A stretch of 64,000 nt of DNA from assembly GCA_944472155.2 (NCBI GenBank), contig OX235279.1:137736920-137800919 (forward strand), written 5' to 3'. Both the position numbers and the translations under genes were made by a program. This DNA is from Trichobilharzia szidati (taxonomy: Eukaryota > Platyhelminthes > Trematoda > Strigeidida > Schistosomatidae). The notes below the pieces were generated by a model. That model was not told the DNA's origin, searched no databases, and was given only the letters and a program-made list of their open reading frames with translations. This document shows, one piece after another, positions 39,601 through 48,330 of this stretch; within the stretch, counting starts at the first letter, position 1; the number at the start of each line of letters is the position of its first letter.

Positions 39601-41677
39601 TATTCCAGTGTCACAGTTCATGCTGAGCAGATTCGGTAGTAAGGCCTAAGATAAATTAGTCATTTATACCCCTAAACAGCCTTACTTCCTCAATCTAATA
39701 CAATGGGTATTTGATTAACCGCCAAGGTTATTCAGGGAGTTACTCTGGTCATCCCCTGTTATATAATCTACAACTTTCAAAACATTTTTGATAATTAGTT
39801 GGCTTTCCTACAGTTTTATAATCATCGCGAAGACTGGTAATTTGCCTACGTTACTACATAGTACAAACAGATTGCATTAAATGTATTTTGAAGTCAGCAT
39901 ACAAATTGGGTGTCGAAAGTAATGATTTTCATTTCGAGGGTTTAATGCTAAAAGGTTTTGGAAACGCTTATTTCTCTGGAGGATATATCCGTCCGTTAAA
40001 ATAGGAATATAAACTAGTCCCTCTGAATTAAATCAAACATACAAAATTGTATTCTAAGATATAAAAACGTAAGGTACTTTTACATATTCACTCTCAGTGA
40101 AACATTTTTCAGATCTCATCATCCACACACCTAAGGATACCTGTCTCATTCTGGGTGAGATAAGTCAACCGGTTGTATCTCCATATTCATTAAGTGACTG
40201 TATTTTCACTGAGACTCGAACCCATTGTTTCAAACAGTAAATCGTCACCGGCTGGGCTGTGGGGCCGTGAAATAATTTTCTTTAATTTCCCGTTGTCTGA
40301 TTTTACTGAAACCTTAATTACTGGCCTTTCATGACATGTTATTTGTGTCCCCCTGTCCTACTGGAAAACCCATTGGCATTTGAAAAGATGGATTCTGGTT
40401 TTGAGTCACAATCTATTACACCACCACTCACTGAAGCACATGTACGTCAAGCTGATGAGTCCTGGAGACAAAAAGATGTGCATTTGGTATCCCTATAACA
40501 TCCACCACTAACCAAATAACTCCATGTTTACCTTCTAGCATCATTAAAGTATGTTGACAGAAACACAGCATTCAAAAAATTATCCCGTCAAATAGCATAT
40601 AATTTCGTTTATTTGTAATTGAGTCACTGTATTCATATGTGAGGCGAAGAATAGCGAAAAAGTCATAATTCATCTAGAAAGTATGAATAAAGTTATTGGC
40701 ATTTTATTCCCACAGCCTTTATGAAATCCGGAAGCACGTTAATAATTTGGAATTAGTTGTGTTCTCTGAGCTGTTGGTTTAATTTCAAAGCTTTCATCGT
40801 CGTAGTTAATAGCAAGGCTAAGCAAACAATTATAATTTCCGTCATCCTTATTAGATTCAGCCAAAAATACATATGATCTATGTAGAGCTGTCCCTATTTT
40901 TCATTTTTAACGTGGTATACCTCTCAGTAACACGTTCATTATAATGGTGTAAAGTTTTAGTGAATCTAAATAAGAAAAAGAGAAGTTTCGGGTTAGATAA
41001 CCGAGTATACCGCTTTCGTCTTAATTGAGGCTTCCTCAGTATGAGCTACTTTCAGTTATGTTTTGAATCACCGCTACACCTTGAGTATTTTTCGTCAACT
41101 AACTAACTAGCTAATGAAATTCTAATCACAGGAGTGGTCATAATTGTCTTTTAAAAGCACATTCTGTGATCGCAGTACTGTCCTCTAAGTCTCTCAATTG
41201 CTACTGAGTGTTGAAGGACTATTTGCTTACTTTGTTCTTCGAGAATTAACATACTGTAAGATATGTAGTGATAGATATGTAGTATCCAAAACAGTGAAAA
41301 AGGACATTAGTTGATAGTTCTGAGACATTTTGAAACTTTCAGTTATTGTTTTACGTTTTAAAATTGACTTTGTATATTTTAAAGAATGCGTCTTGTTGAT
41401 GATTGGTTTGAATGGAATTCGGACTAACTTGTCAGTATAATTTATTTTCAGTACACATGAACTCATAAGCTAGTAATAAAGCGCCCGTTTACTCACCTTG
41501 ATAATTAAAAGGATTTCTGAATTCTTCGCGTTTTTCTAACCACATTGGTAGACCTTCTGACAGTAAACCAGTGTCGAATCGTTTAAAATGATTATAATAA
41601 CCCATCCGACCATATGTTAAGTTGCAGCCAATGATGAAATATAGGGATAGAATCACACATTTTGTTAAAATGAACAT
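21636..41677 (-). CDS. NPDC1: NPDC1-like single-pass membrane protein, 7 exons, 311 aa
   Basis: Exons, in coding order: 41677-41497, 38990-38874, 36931-36815, 32558-32492, 28983-28810, 23801-23705, 21818-21636. All have GT-AG borders and the joined frame gives 936 nt ending in TAG. Residues 1-23 form a signal peptide. The ectodomain runs to about residue 138, one hydrophobic helix spans about 139-158, and the tail is acidic and cytoplasmic. Tail signatures match what I recall of vertebrate NPDC1: AQMYHYQHQKQQML at 202-215, GDFTVYECPGLA at 239-250 and EVENPLFDN at 256-264. The length is close to human NPDC1 (about 325). Known roles: NPDC1 is neuronal and linked to E2F1 and proliferation control; the C. 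elegans homologue CAB-1 binds the Rab3 exchange factor AEX-3. A neuronal secretory-pathway role here is inference. Introns of 2-5 kb hold SINEs, an RTE and a PLE fragment. Confidence 0.9.
21900..22360. repeat. tRNA-like B boxes and flanking repeat, unassigned
   Basis: On the minus strand gggttcgagtcccggag (near 21985) is a B box. On the plus strand tagcctaagagttaacgcc and gctaaactcaagtc (22080-22135) resemble decayed A and B boxes. These lie just beyond the last coding exon of the NPDC1-like gene, in its intron. Confidence 0.4.
23125..23295 (-). repeat. tRNA-like SINE head of another family
   Basis: On the minus strand cccgaatagctcagtggtaa is a good tRNA 5' half with A box and ggattcgattctc is a B box, about 35 bp apart. 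The remainder matches neither of the two main SINE families. Confidence 0.55.
24010..24130 (-). mobile_element. SM-alpha-like SINE head, old fragment
   Basis: cattcagccagcgggt, gaattcaatggtccatgg, attctaacatcatcc and the segment to about 24120 follow the reversed head and upstream extension seen at 27470-27560, with many changes. Confidence 0.45.
24490..25083. mobile_element. inverted-repeat element with 12-bp target duplication, in an NPDC1 intron
   Basis: Arms at about 24546-24715 and 24920-25083 are inverted copies with small differences, separated by about 200 bp. A 55-bp one-sided tail (24490-24545) precedes the left arm. The duplication aaacctacagtt flanks it at 24478-24489 and 25084-25095. 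No open frame of note. A decayed relative that includes the tail lies at 35262-35385 on the other strand. Confidence 0.83.
27321..27680 (-). mobile_element. SM-alpha-like SINE, minus strand
   Basis: Read on the minus strand it has a tRNA-like head with A box (tggctgaatggtatacgc) and B box (gggttcgattcc), then the body with gtactgccgatgattcccaa, aggatgaaacagc and tgtccagtactccctgg, ending ctgatatcagtccgtgatc. Sequence 27531-27680 is the upstream extension also seen at 50770-50940. It pairs with the plus copy at 27701-27906. Confidence 0.8.
27701..27906 (+). mobile_element. SM-alpha-like SINE, plus strand, inverted partner of 27321
   Basis: Head tggctaaatggtatacgag and gggttcgagtccc, body and 3' end match the neighbour closely. 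The two copies form an inverted repeat of about 205 bp per arm with a 170-bp spacer inside the NPDC1 intron 23802-28809. Confidence 0.8.
30213..32455 (-). mobile_element. RTE-clade retrotransposon, 5'-truncated and decayed, in an NPDC1 intron
   Basis: It lies on the minus strand between NPDC1 exons at 28810-28983 and 32492-32558, only 37 bp from the latter. Fragments in several frames match the RTE reverse transcriptase: KQWADHFRGPLNR near 32000, DWRGMMLLSTPSKILSRIML near 31600, and LYLNFIDFEKAFGGVDREVI near 31400. The C-terminal part runs to about 30290 and a simple aataataataat tract sits at the 3' end near 30213-30250. The endonuclease half is missing. The reading frame is broken many times. 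It differs enough from the copy at 5528 to be a separate subfamily. Confidence 0.8.
33322..33927 (-). pseudogene. Penelope-like element C-terminal fragment (connector and GIY-YIG)
   Basis: A 201-residue open stretch matches the last half of the 48857 protein: ENGYPLKFLNRYRSQ aligns with its ENGYPRKFILKYRNE, TIYQFSCLCGHTYIGRSNR is the GIY-YIG start, and LLKYAEAIAIHKLKPPLCIQ aligns near the end. The RT motifs are missing. Divergence is clear, so it is another subfamily. It sits in the NPDC1 intron between exons at 32492-32558 and 36815-36931, on the gene's own strand. Confidence 0.85.
34343..34417 (-). mobile_element. SM-alpha-like SINE, truncated
   Basis: Only the 3' part remains: catgagctgacgtcag, gagaaccactggaaaacc, gggagtactggacagctg, ttcg. 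The tRNA head is missing. It lies in an NPDC1 intron. Confidence 0.7.
35262..35385 (-). repeat. decayed relative of the 24490 inverted-repeat element
   Basis: The reverse complement contains gttcataaaaaattctcatt, then caacgaagagactcttc, gcttacaatcg-like sequence and a TA-rich run, in the same order as the tail and left arm at 24487-24620. Only one arm is present. Confidence 0.6.
35758..35952 (-). mobile_element. SM-alpha-like SINE fragment split by an RTE-tail SINE
   Basis: The minus-strand 3' part (ttggtttgtaagg through gttagagaacca) stops at 35820 and resumes at 35928-35936 with the same agagaacca, then ttgaaaaccaggg. The insert between is described separately. The SINE then ends where a plus-oriented copy begins. 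Confidence 0.78.
35821..35927 (+). mobile_element. RTE-tail SINE, headless, inserted in an SM-alpha-like SINE
   Basis: Contains ggggctagcaacctcatcct, actgctacaggaacttta, ccctatgttccactgggg and an A-rich end. It has no tRNA head. A 9-bp duplication agagaacca flanks it (35812-35820 and 35928-35936), which shows it inserted after the host SINE. Confidence 0.8.
35953..36139 (+). mobile_element. SM-alpha-like SINE, plus strand
   Basis: Head tggctgaatggtatacgag and a B box gggatcgaaccttgg, then gtgcgtactgccgatgattc, gggtgaaacagctgtcc, the ccatggttttcaatgg segment and gatatcaatccgtgatcaac at the end. It is inverted relative to the fragment just before it. Confidence 0.8.
37580..37815 (-). mobile_element. 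tRNA-headed RTE-tail SINE, full length, with 13-bp target duplication
   Basis: Reverse complement of the same family as 59283, with B box ggggatcgaaccccgg and A box region in reverse, and A-rich 3' end at the left. The duplication atttaggcttaat flanks it at 37567-37579 and 37816-37828. It lies in the NPDC1 intron between exons at 36815-36931 and 38874-38990. Confidence 0.9.
40190..40265 (-). repeat. tRNA-like SINE head
   Basis: On the minus strand cccacagcccagccggtgac is followed about 25 bp later by gggttcgagtctcagtg, a clear B box. No full SINE body was recognised. Confidence 0.5.
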
Positions 41678-43812
41678 TGTGATAACGCTTTTCTAATTCT
41701 TGTGCATATTATATTGACTGAAATGAAGGAGCTTAGCTTTTCTCTTGCACCTCACAGCTTTACTACAGCTCTGTTCACCGTCTGATACTGATGCTCACAC
41801 ATAAAAAATAAGTTACGTAAAGTCTCTCTATCAACCGTCTTATGACAGAAATCGATAGCAGCGAAAGAGAGGAGCTTTGAAGGTCACAGTTGAATTGACC
41901 AATCAGAAGCCTTTTCCGTTACTCTTTGTCTATATACTTTAGTTGGTAAAATACGATAGGTGAGTTGAAAAAGGAAATAATTCCATACTGTTTTCCTCCT
42001 CATTTTGTTTTCAGCCTAACTAGCCAATAGAATAATACTACATCTGATATTTTGTTAGTTAGAATCATTTTTATCAATGATTATAAAATGATTGCTATTT
42101 TTACTGCAGTGGAAAACAGATCAGAGCGTAAAGTCTATTATTATTATTACTTTAGTAGGTGTCTAAGTATGAAACAAAATACTTAAAATCAAAGCAATAC
42201 AACAGCGCACAGGATGAAAAACCTTTACAGATATGAAAAGAAAATAACTGTAGCGCATTAAAGTGGACATTGAGTAGCAAGTTCAAAGACAGGTTTATTT
42301 GGCTAGTTTAGACAGTTTTCTAGCTTCCTAGCAAATATACAATGGAAATGACTGAGTATTTAGCATATTCACCTACATCTGACTAAATAATCTTCAGTCT
42401 ATTTCTCTCAGCAATGAATACTGATGCCATTACCTATGATGCATGGCATCCACTTAGTGTAACCAGTGGCGTAATTAGTAATCTGCCAGGAACTAAGTAT
42501 ACTTTAAGTACTTTGGAAATATACGAATTCTGAAAAATCAATGGTGAAACAAATTACTTAATATCCATTTTTGAGTAGAACTGAAATCACATCTATATTA
42601 TATTTATTGTACAGGAAAATGAGTATCTAAATATACTCACTAAGGGTGGTTCAAAACTGCTCACGATAACAAGTAGCATTCACTCATTGGATTGAGGTGA
42701 TCTTAATACTTACCAGTTAAATATAGCGCCTTAATGAAAACGTTGACATTTTCTGTGCGTATTGTGAAACACGTCATACTGTTGTCAGTAAGGTAATTCG
42801 GGTTTCTGAAGGAAATCATGGTGACATTTCATTACGAACGGTAGATTCTTTATAGGTCCATTTTGACCGATTTCATGTCATACTGTAATTTCAAAACTGC
42901 ATTTATCCTAGTAAGTTGTCTCTCAAACAGTTTGAATGGTTTCGAAGGTAGCCGCTTAAGAAAATAAGCTTAAGAAACTAAGAATATTAAAAAAAATTAA
43001 AAATTGTTCCTGTTTTCCTTGTCAGGAAATCTTTTATTTCAAATAATAATTATGATTTAACGAAGCCGAAAACGACAGCCATCAAAATCAAATGTGGATA
43101 TGAGAATACAGTGATGATTTATGTGCTACTTCCTCCTTTTAAAATTCATGAATACAGAAGTGAAAACTGTCACACGACAATATTTAGTAATCTTCATAAT
43201 CTACATGATTATTTTCCACTGCTTACAACCTAAAAACCTACTAAAATGTATACAACATCAATAAAAGGAAGGTATTCTGTATCGAGTTACCAAAGCGTTG
43301 TTAATATGGAGAGGAAGTATTTTGTGTAAGTAATGAGACTATTTAATACTGAGGAGATTATTAAAAGTATCGAAGGAAACATTGATAACTTGTACGATCA
43401 ATAAATGAATATTTTATAAATGAAAACTTAAGTGATATAAGTAATGGTGAATCACTTTCGAAGGATAACCATAGCCAAATAGGTATTCAGACATCTCCTT
43501 TCCGGGAACAGTGGTTAACTCAAATCAGTTTGTAAATTGTACAGACAGAACTTTTAAATTATTATCTTCAAAGTCACCAATTTTTGTTAACATTATTAAC
43601 AGTCAACTCGATGCCATCCAATCGTATTATTCCCAAATAATGTTACATGTTCTTCTAATCGATAGTGTTTTGATAATTCAACATTCCTTTCTGTGATTTA
43701 TACACCGTCAATATTTTTTTCAAATTTTATAAGAAGTTGGGAACGATCGATGTCATGACAGGGGAAGTGGGTTCATGTGTCACTAATAAATCTCTCAAGT
43801 TGATAAGCAATA

Positions 43813-44120
43813 GGTCGGGTGTGAGGAGAAATACTCGCCGAAGACACTGGCCGGCAATCGCGCTATGTCATGAATTGACAGAAGTTGGAATTCATTGGTC
43901 TGCCATTGGATCGGCTCCCAGTGGCTTAATGGTCTAGAAGCTCGCCTTGTAACCAAAAGGTCCTGGGTTCTAACCCTGGCGGTGAGCGCGTACTGATGAA
44001 AAGTCCCAAACTAGCACGAAACGGCTGTCCAGTATTCACAGGTTTTCCAGTGGTTCTTTATCAGATGTCAGCTCATGATGTAATCCTGAAACCACTCAAT
44101 CAAATCCCTACAAACCAATA
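43813..44120 (+). mobile_element. SM-alpha-like SINE, near complete, with hammerhead-like core
   Basis: The upstream extension starts gtcgggtgtgagg; the tRNA-like head is tggcttaatggtctagaagc with B box gggttctaacccc-like sequence; the 3' end is caatcaaatccctacaaacc. CTGATGA (43993-43999) and GAAAC (44018-44022) bracket agtcccaaactagcac, which resembles helix II of the hammerhead ribozyme reported in SM-alpha repeats, but the pairing is weakened and helix I is not evident. Confidence 0.8.
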
Positions 44121-45349
44121 TTTGAATATTATACGTTACCTATAAACGGCATGTTTTCATATCAGCCTATTGTAGCAAAGTATGGGTTTTCTATCGTTGA
44201 AATTTCACCCGTAAAATTGTTAAATGGAAGTAATTTTTAATAAAATTGTGTAGTATTTTGTTGAGAATGTTGGAAACTGTGAATGGTTTAGATGACATAT
44301 TATGTTATTCTGAATGCGAAAGCCTTTACGTGTTGGTTTCAAGAGTAATGTTTCAAGTGAACCGCGCTGTAATGTCACCAATATAAGGAGAAAAAAACGG
44401 AAGGGTGATCTTTTCTGCTAAAATGGTTGTTTTTTCTGCGAAAGTGCTAGTCACTTCTAGTCTAAATAATATATATATATATTCATGTATTTCACACAGT
44501 CTACTAATTTATATTTATGTCTGAATGCCAAATAAAATTCTGTGTCCCCGCAGTATTCAAGCCAATGGCATCTGAATTATTAGTGCCACTCTCTCACAAC
44601 CAATTGACACTTAATTTTAAATTTATCAGAAACCATGGATTATGAATAGAAATTTGTGAAAGTATATATGACCATCAGTAGACAGATTGTGTATGTCTAT
44701 AGGGTATGATAGAAAAAGAATTAACACGTAAATGGAGACAAATGAATTGCTTCAAAGTTCTAAGTAGACTTTGTTAAGTGGCGGTTTCTACTCATGGTTG
44801 ATTTTTGTCTTTTGTGTAATGAAACCTACTCTACATTCCCTCACAGATTCAAATACAGAATAGATCTTAGTGTCATTTGAATTCTTCATAAATGTCACTA
44901 AGTACCTACTTTTCAACAGTTTTTCACTTAGTAATCTTATATTTTGTTTGCTCAGGTTAATCGATTGAATAAGAGAGGTGGATATTTCATGGCTAGTTTA
45001 GGCCTTTACAATGTAGATGATTTCAGTGATCATATTATGTTCTCCGGAATGGAAAACACAATCACACCAAAAAAATCCACTTGAACTACAAATCTTCTCT
45101 CTTATTTTTCAATTCAAAGTATGTCTAGGAAAAATGTTTACCTTTTTCTTTCATAAATAAAATTAATAGTATGGTTATGTGTAGGGCTTAATCTGTCTGG
45201 CAGACAAATAATATTTCCTCACCAAAAATAATGCGAACGTTGATGAATTTTCTGCATTCTGACATGAAAACATCGGAAATAAAATTAGAAAAACAGTCAG
45301 AATAAAAGACTGAACAATCTCAGCTATAATTCCATCAGAGAATAAATTT

Positions 45350-45450
45350 ATTTCGCACAGCGATACACTATTATTTATTTATTGATGACGTTTCAGGCAC
45401 TACTGTATCGTTCTATGCTTTTATCGCATAAAATTATTCTGTGTTGGAAT
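45350..45450 (-). repeat. decayed relative of the 13200 inverted-repeat element
   Basis: tcgcacagcgatacactatt, attgatgacgtttcaggcac follow the left arm at 13230-13285 with many changes. Confidence 0.45.
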
Positions 45451-46146
45451 AATACGCTACCATAAAGGCCAAATTGTTCTCTTATCTCAGTGTCAACTGT
45501 AACACCAAATCGACCATGTTAACCATTGGCAAGTCTCACGATATTTGGAGACTTTGTTAACTTTTACAGCAAACAGATTTAGGCTTTCTGCTACTACCCA
45601 GCATACTGCTAGACAACTGCATTATGGGGGACTAGAAATAAGCCAGAATTTGAAAACAGTTGTTATTGGATCAAGCTGACAGTATCCACCAGGTATCTAG
45701 GATAATTGTGTTCAAATTATAATTCATCTTTAATCTTTTATAATGGAATTGTCTAGAGACATACTGGTTATCACATTACCTTCGCTTGCCGTTCCAGAAA
45801 CAGTAATTTCTATTGTTATAAAATATTGTTAGTGAAACTGTGGAAGTATCGCAAAAGATCGTCATCTCAGACATTAAGTATGTAATTAATCAAGTGTCGT
45901 TTATGTGACCAGGTGCTGCTTAACAGCTGTGTGAGAAAAATAATAGCTTATTACAAGTTGCCTATGCAGTTGTCAGGATGGTTTTTATAGTTACTCTGGA
46001 TATCGTCAGTCTATGAACGTGAATTTAAATAGCTAAGTGGAACACTGGATACCGTTAACTTTTAAATCGTCTGTTAATATTCCAGATAGCATTAACACTT
46101 TTGTAAAAAATTATATTTGTAAAATCTCAGCGATAGTGAAATGATT

Positions 46147-46404
46147 AATTCCAATGTTTCTTTAGGCAATCTCATCCGAACTTCTTCAGGGAAATTAATC
46201 GAAGTTAACATAACAGAGGTTTATATATAAAAGGAACAACTCTTGTTTTTAAAAACTTTGTTCAACCATAGGAGTCATGAAACAGGTATCAACATGTATA
46301 ATAAAAACAAGAGATATCCTTTTATATATAAACCTCTGTTATGTTAATTTCGATTAATTTCCCTGAAGAAGTTCAACGAGATTGCCGAACGAAACATTGG
46401 AATT
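46147..46404. repeat. inverted repeat carrying a CTGAAGA-stem-GAAAC motif
   Basis: Arms 46147-46250 and 46303-46404 are inverted copies with a 52-bp spacer. The right arm contains CTGAAGA (46363-46369), a GTTC/GAAC pair (46371-46374 with 46387-46390) and GAAA (46391-46394). Sequence continuing to about 46470 recurs, inverted, at 17800-17960, and the motif region recurs at 9080-9180. No target duplication was found. Confidence 0.75.
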
Positions 46405-48179
46405 TCTACTTCTCACTCCGCGCCCAATTATTTTAAAACTATTTGGTCAAATCTTGATCACAGTTCATATATAGCATTAACATGTTTTGCACCAAACAGT
46501 CTATTCACCTGTGTGCTAAACGGCAAAGGTGAGTCATACAGTTTTTACAATACATAGAAGAATGATTCATGAGTAATCACATAAATAAATACAGGTTCGT
46601 GCTGTATAATAGTTTAATTACAAAATCTTTTAAAATATATGTATTAATTTAAAACAATAAATCGAAATGGTTACTACCCGGTGACAATTACAGTCCTGCA
46701 GGAGGCCCTTTGTGGAGACCAAGTAGTTCAACAATAACTCTTCTGACCGCAGCGCTAGGTGCCGTAAGTTCCAGTCCCAGAGAGGACATCCATTCCTTCA
46801 GGGTAAGAAATATTGGTGCAGCGCTTCCCTCCTGACTGTTTTCAACCACCTGACATAAGTGTTTAAAATACCTTTCTACTAGTTTGACACAGTTTTAGTC
46901 GTAAAAGTTGGTAAATAAAGAAATTATCTAATTACGCCTTTTCATAAAATCACAAATAAGTTCGTGTTGAACAGATTTAACCTTTAGTTTTAAAATACTA
47001 AGTGAATATTTTCGGTTTCACAGATTTTATCCATACAAGTTGAAATGGTGATTAATAGCATGTTTTTTAAAGCTTGCTAATCTAAGTACTAGGTATTATT
47101 TATTTATTTATTAAAAAAAGACCTGATACATTATAGGCACCAACATTTGCGCTGCATAGCACTAATAAAACAACAGTTTACGAGGAAATTGGGGATAGAA
47201 TCAATGAAGGAAGTCATCCAGAAAGCAAGTAAGCATGCATTTTAAGCTCACGCATCTCTCATTACTTTCCGTTACCTTCAAAAAGAGAGGAAAGGAGGAA
47301 ATTGAATCATGTTTGCCGTCGTTTGCAATTGTTGGCCATATCTGATAACGTCTCTAGCCACCAATATGAATCATCTTTCGGACTACACCCAGGAAGTCGT
47401 GGTGTACCATTGGTTGGACGCTAACTTAAGACAATTATCATTTATCCGCAGTGCTGAGTCACAGGCCGACCACTTCTTTGCTTTTTTCATCCAGTTCCAG
47501 GGCTAGCGAACAGAAAACGACACGGAAACCTTTGGAATAACATTCGTAGCACATTTCAAAGATACCGAAGCAGGTGTTTCCAGATGACGGCGCTCAATAA
47601 ATGGTGATCTCCACCATGTCTGAATTCACTCTGCTGGACCTCAGAATCACTCTATGATGATATCAACGGTCTGGAGCAATTCTACGGGAACAGAGTCGCT
47701 GCATATTCTCTACTTGGTGAGTCCAAGTTTCGTAGGCGTAGTTACTTGGAATCAATCGACAGGAAACCCTGGAACTATGTTTCCTGCTTATTGACACACT
47801 TCAGTGAGATATTTTTGGAACCTTTCTTTGTTGAAGAAGACAGCACTGACAACCAACCATAAGTGTAGATACGGATATAAATCATAACGTTTGTGTTTTC
47901 CAGTAAATGTGTGATGAAACAGGAAATATAGACTAAATTTGGGCGTTCACACTGATGACTCAGTCTAAACTAATGATACTTTTAATTTAATTTTAAGTGA
48001 AAAGTCACAAATATAACTGACAACATATGGTGTACAAGTTTAAGACGGTGTTATCAGGGCTCAGTTAACCAAAATAGGCATTTTATATACCAGGCTATTT
48101 AGGCACTGTTTAGGGTCTAATAACATCATCCAGTTGTTCCGGTAGAAGTAGGCAGAGCAGGTAAAATTACACAGTAATG

Positions 48180-48270
48180 TATAATATTATTCAGTGATTA
48201 GAAGCGACAAACTGTGTTCGAAAATTCATCAGTAAATAATGCCTGATATCACTGTGTGAATTTATCAAAC
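48180..48270 (+). repeat. decayed relative of the 13200 inverted-repeat element
   Basis: aactgtgttcgaaaattcat, cagtaaataatgcctgatat, cactgtgtgaatttatcaaa match the right arm at 13640-13700. It stops just before the SINE that the PLE entered. Confidence 0.6.
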
Positions 48271-48285
48271 ATATCTACTCTATAC

Positions 48286-48326
48286 AGGATTTTCATCATG
48301 AGCCGACATCAGTTAGAGAACCACTG
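48286..48326 (-). mobile_element. SM-alpha-like SINE, 3' piece left of the PLE insertion
   Basis: caggattttcatcatgagcc, gacatcagttagag, aaccactg is the SINE 3' end read in reverse. It continues at 50619 across the PLE. Confidence 0.8.
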
Positions 48327-48330
48327 GAAA

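Larger units (their letters stand above)
41678..48179. other. upstream region of NPDC1-like gene; repeats only
   Basis: Holds the SINE at 43813, the 45350 relic and the 46147 inverted repeat. A stretch at 46690-46850 has tRNA-like boxes (tagttcaacaataactc and gttccagtccc). The GC-richer stretch 47200-47870 looks like an old repeat but has no frame that I can assign. Confidence 0.45.
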
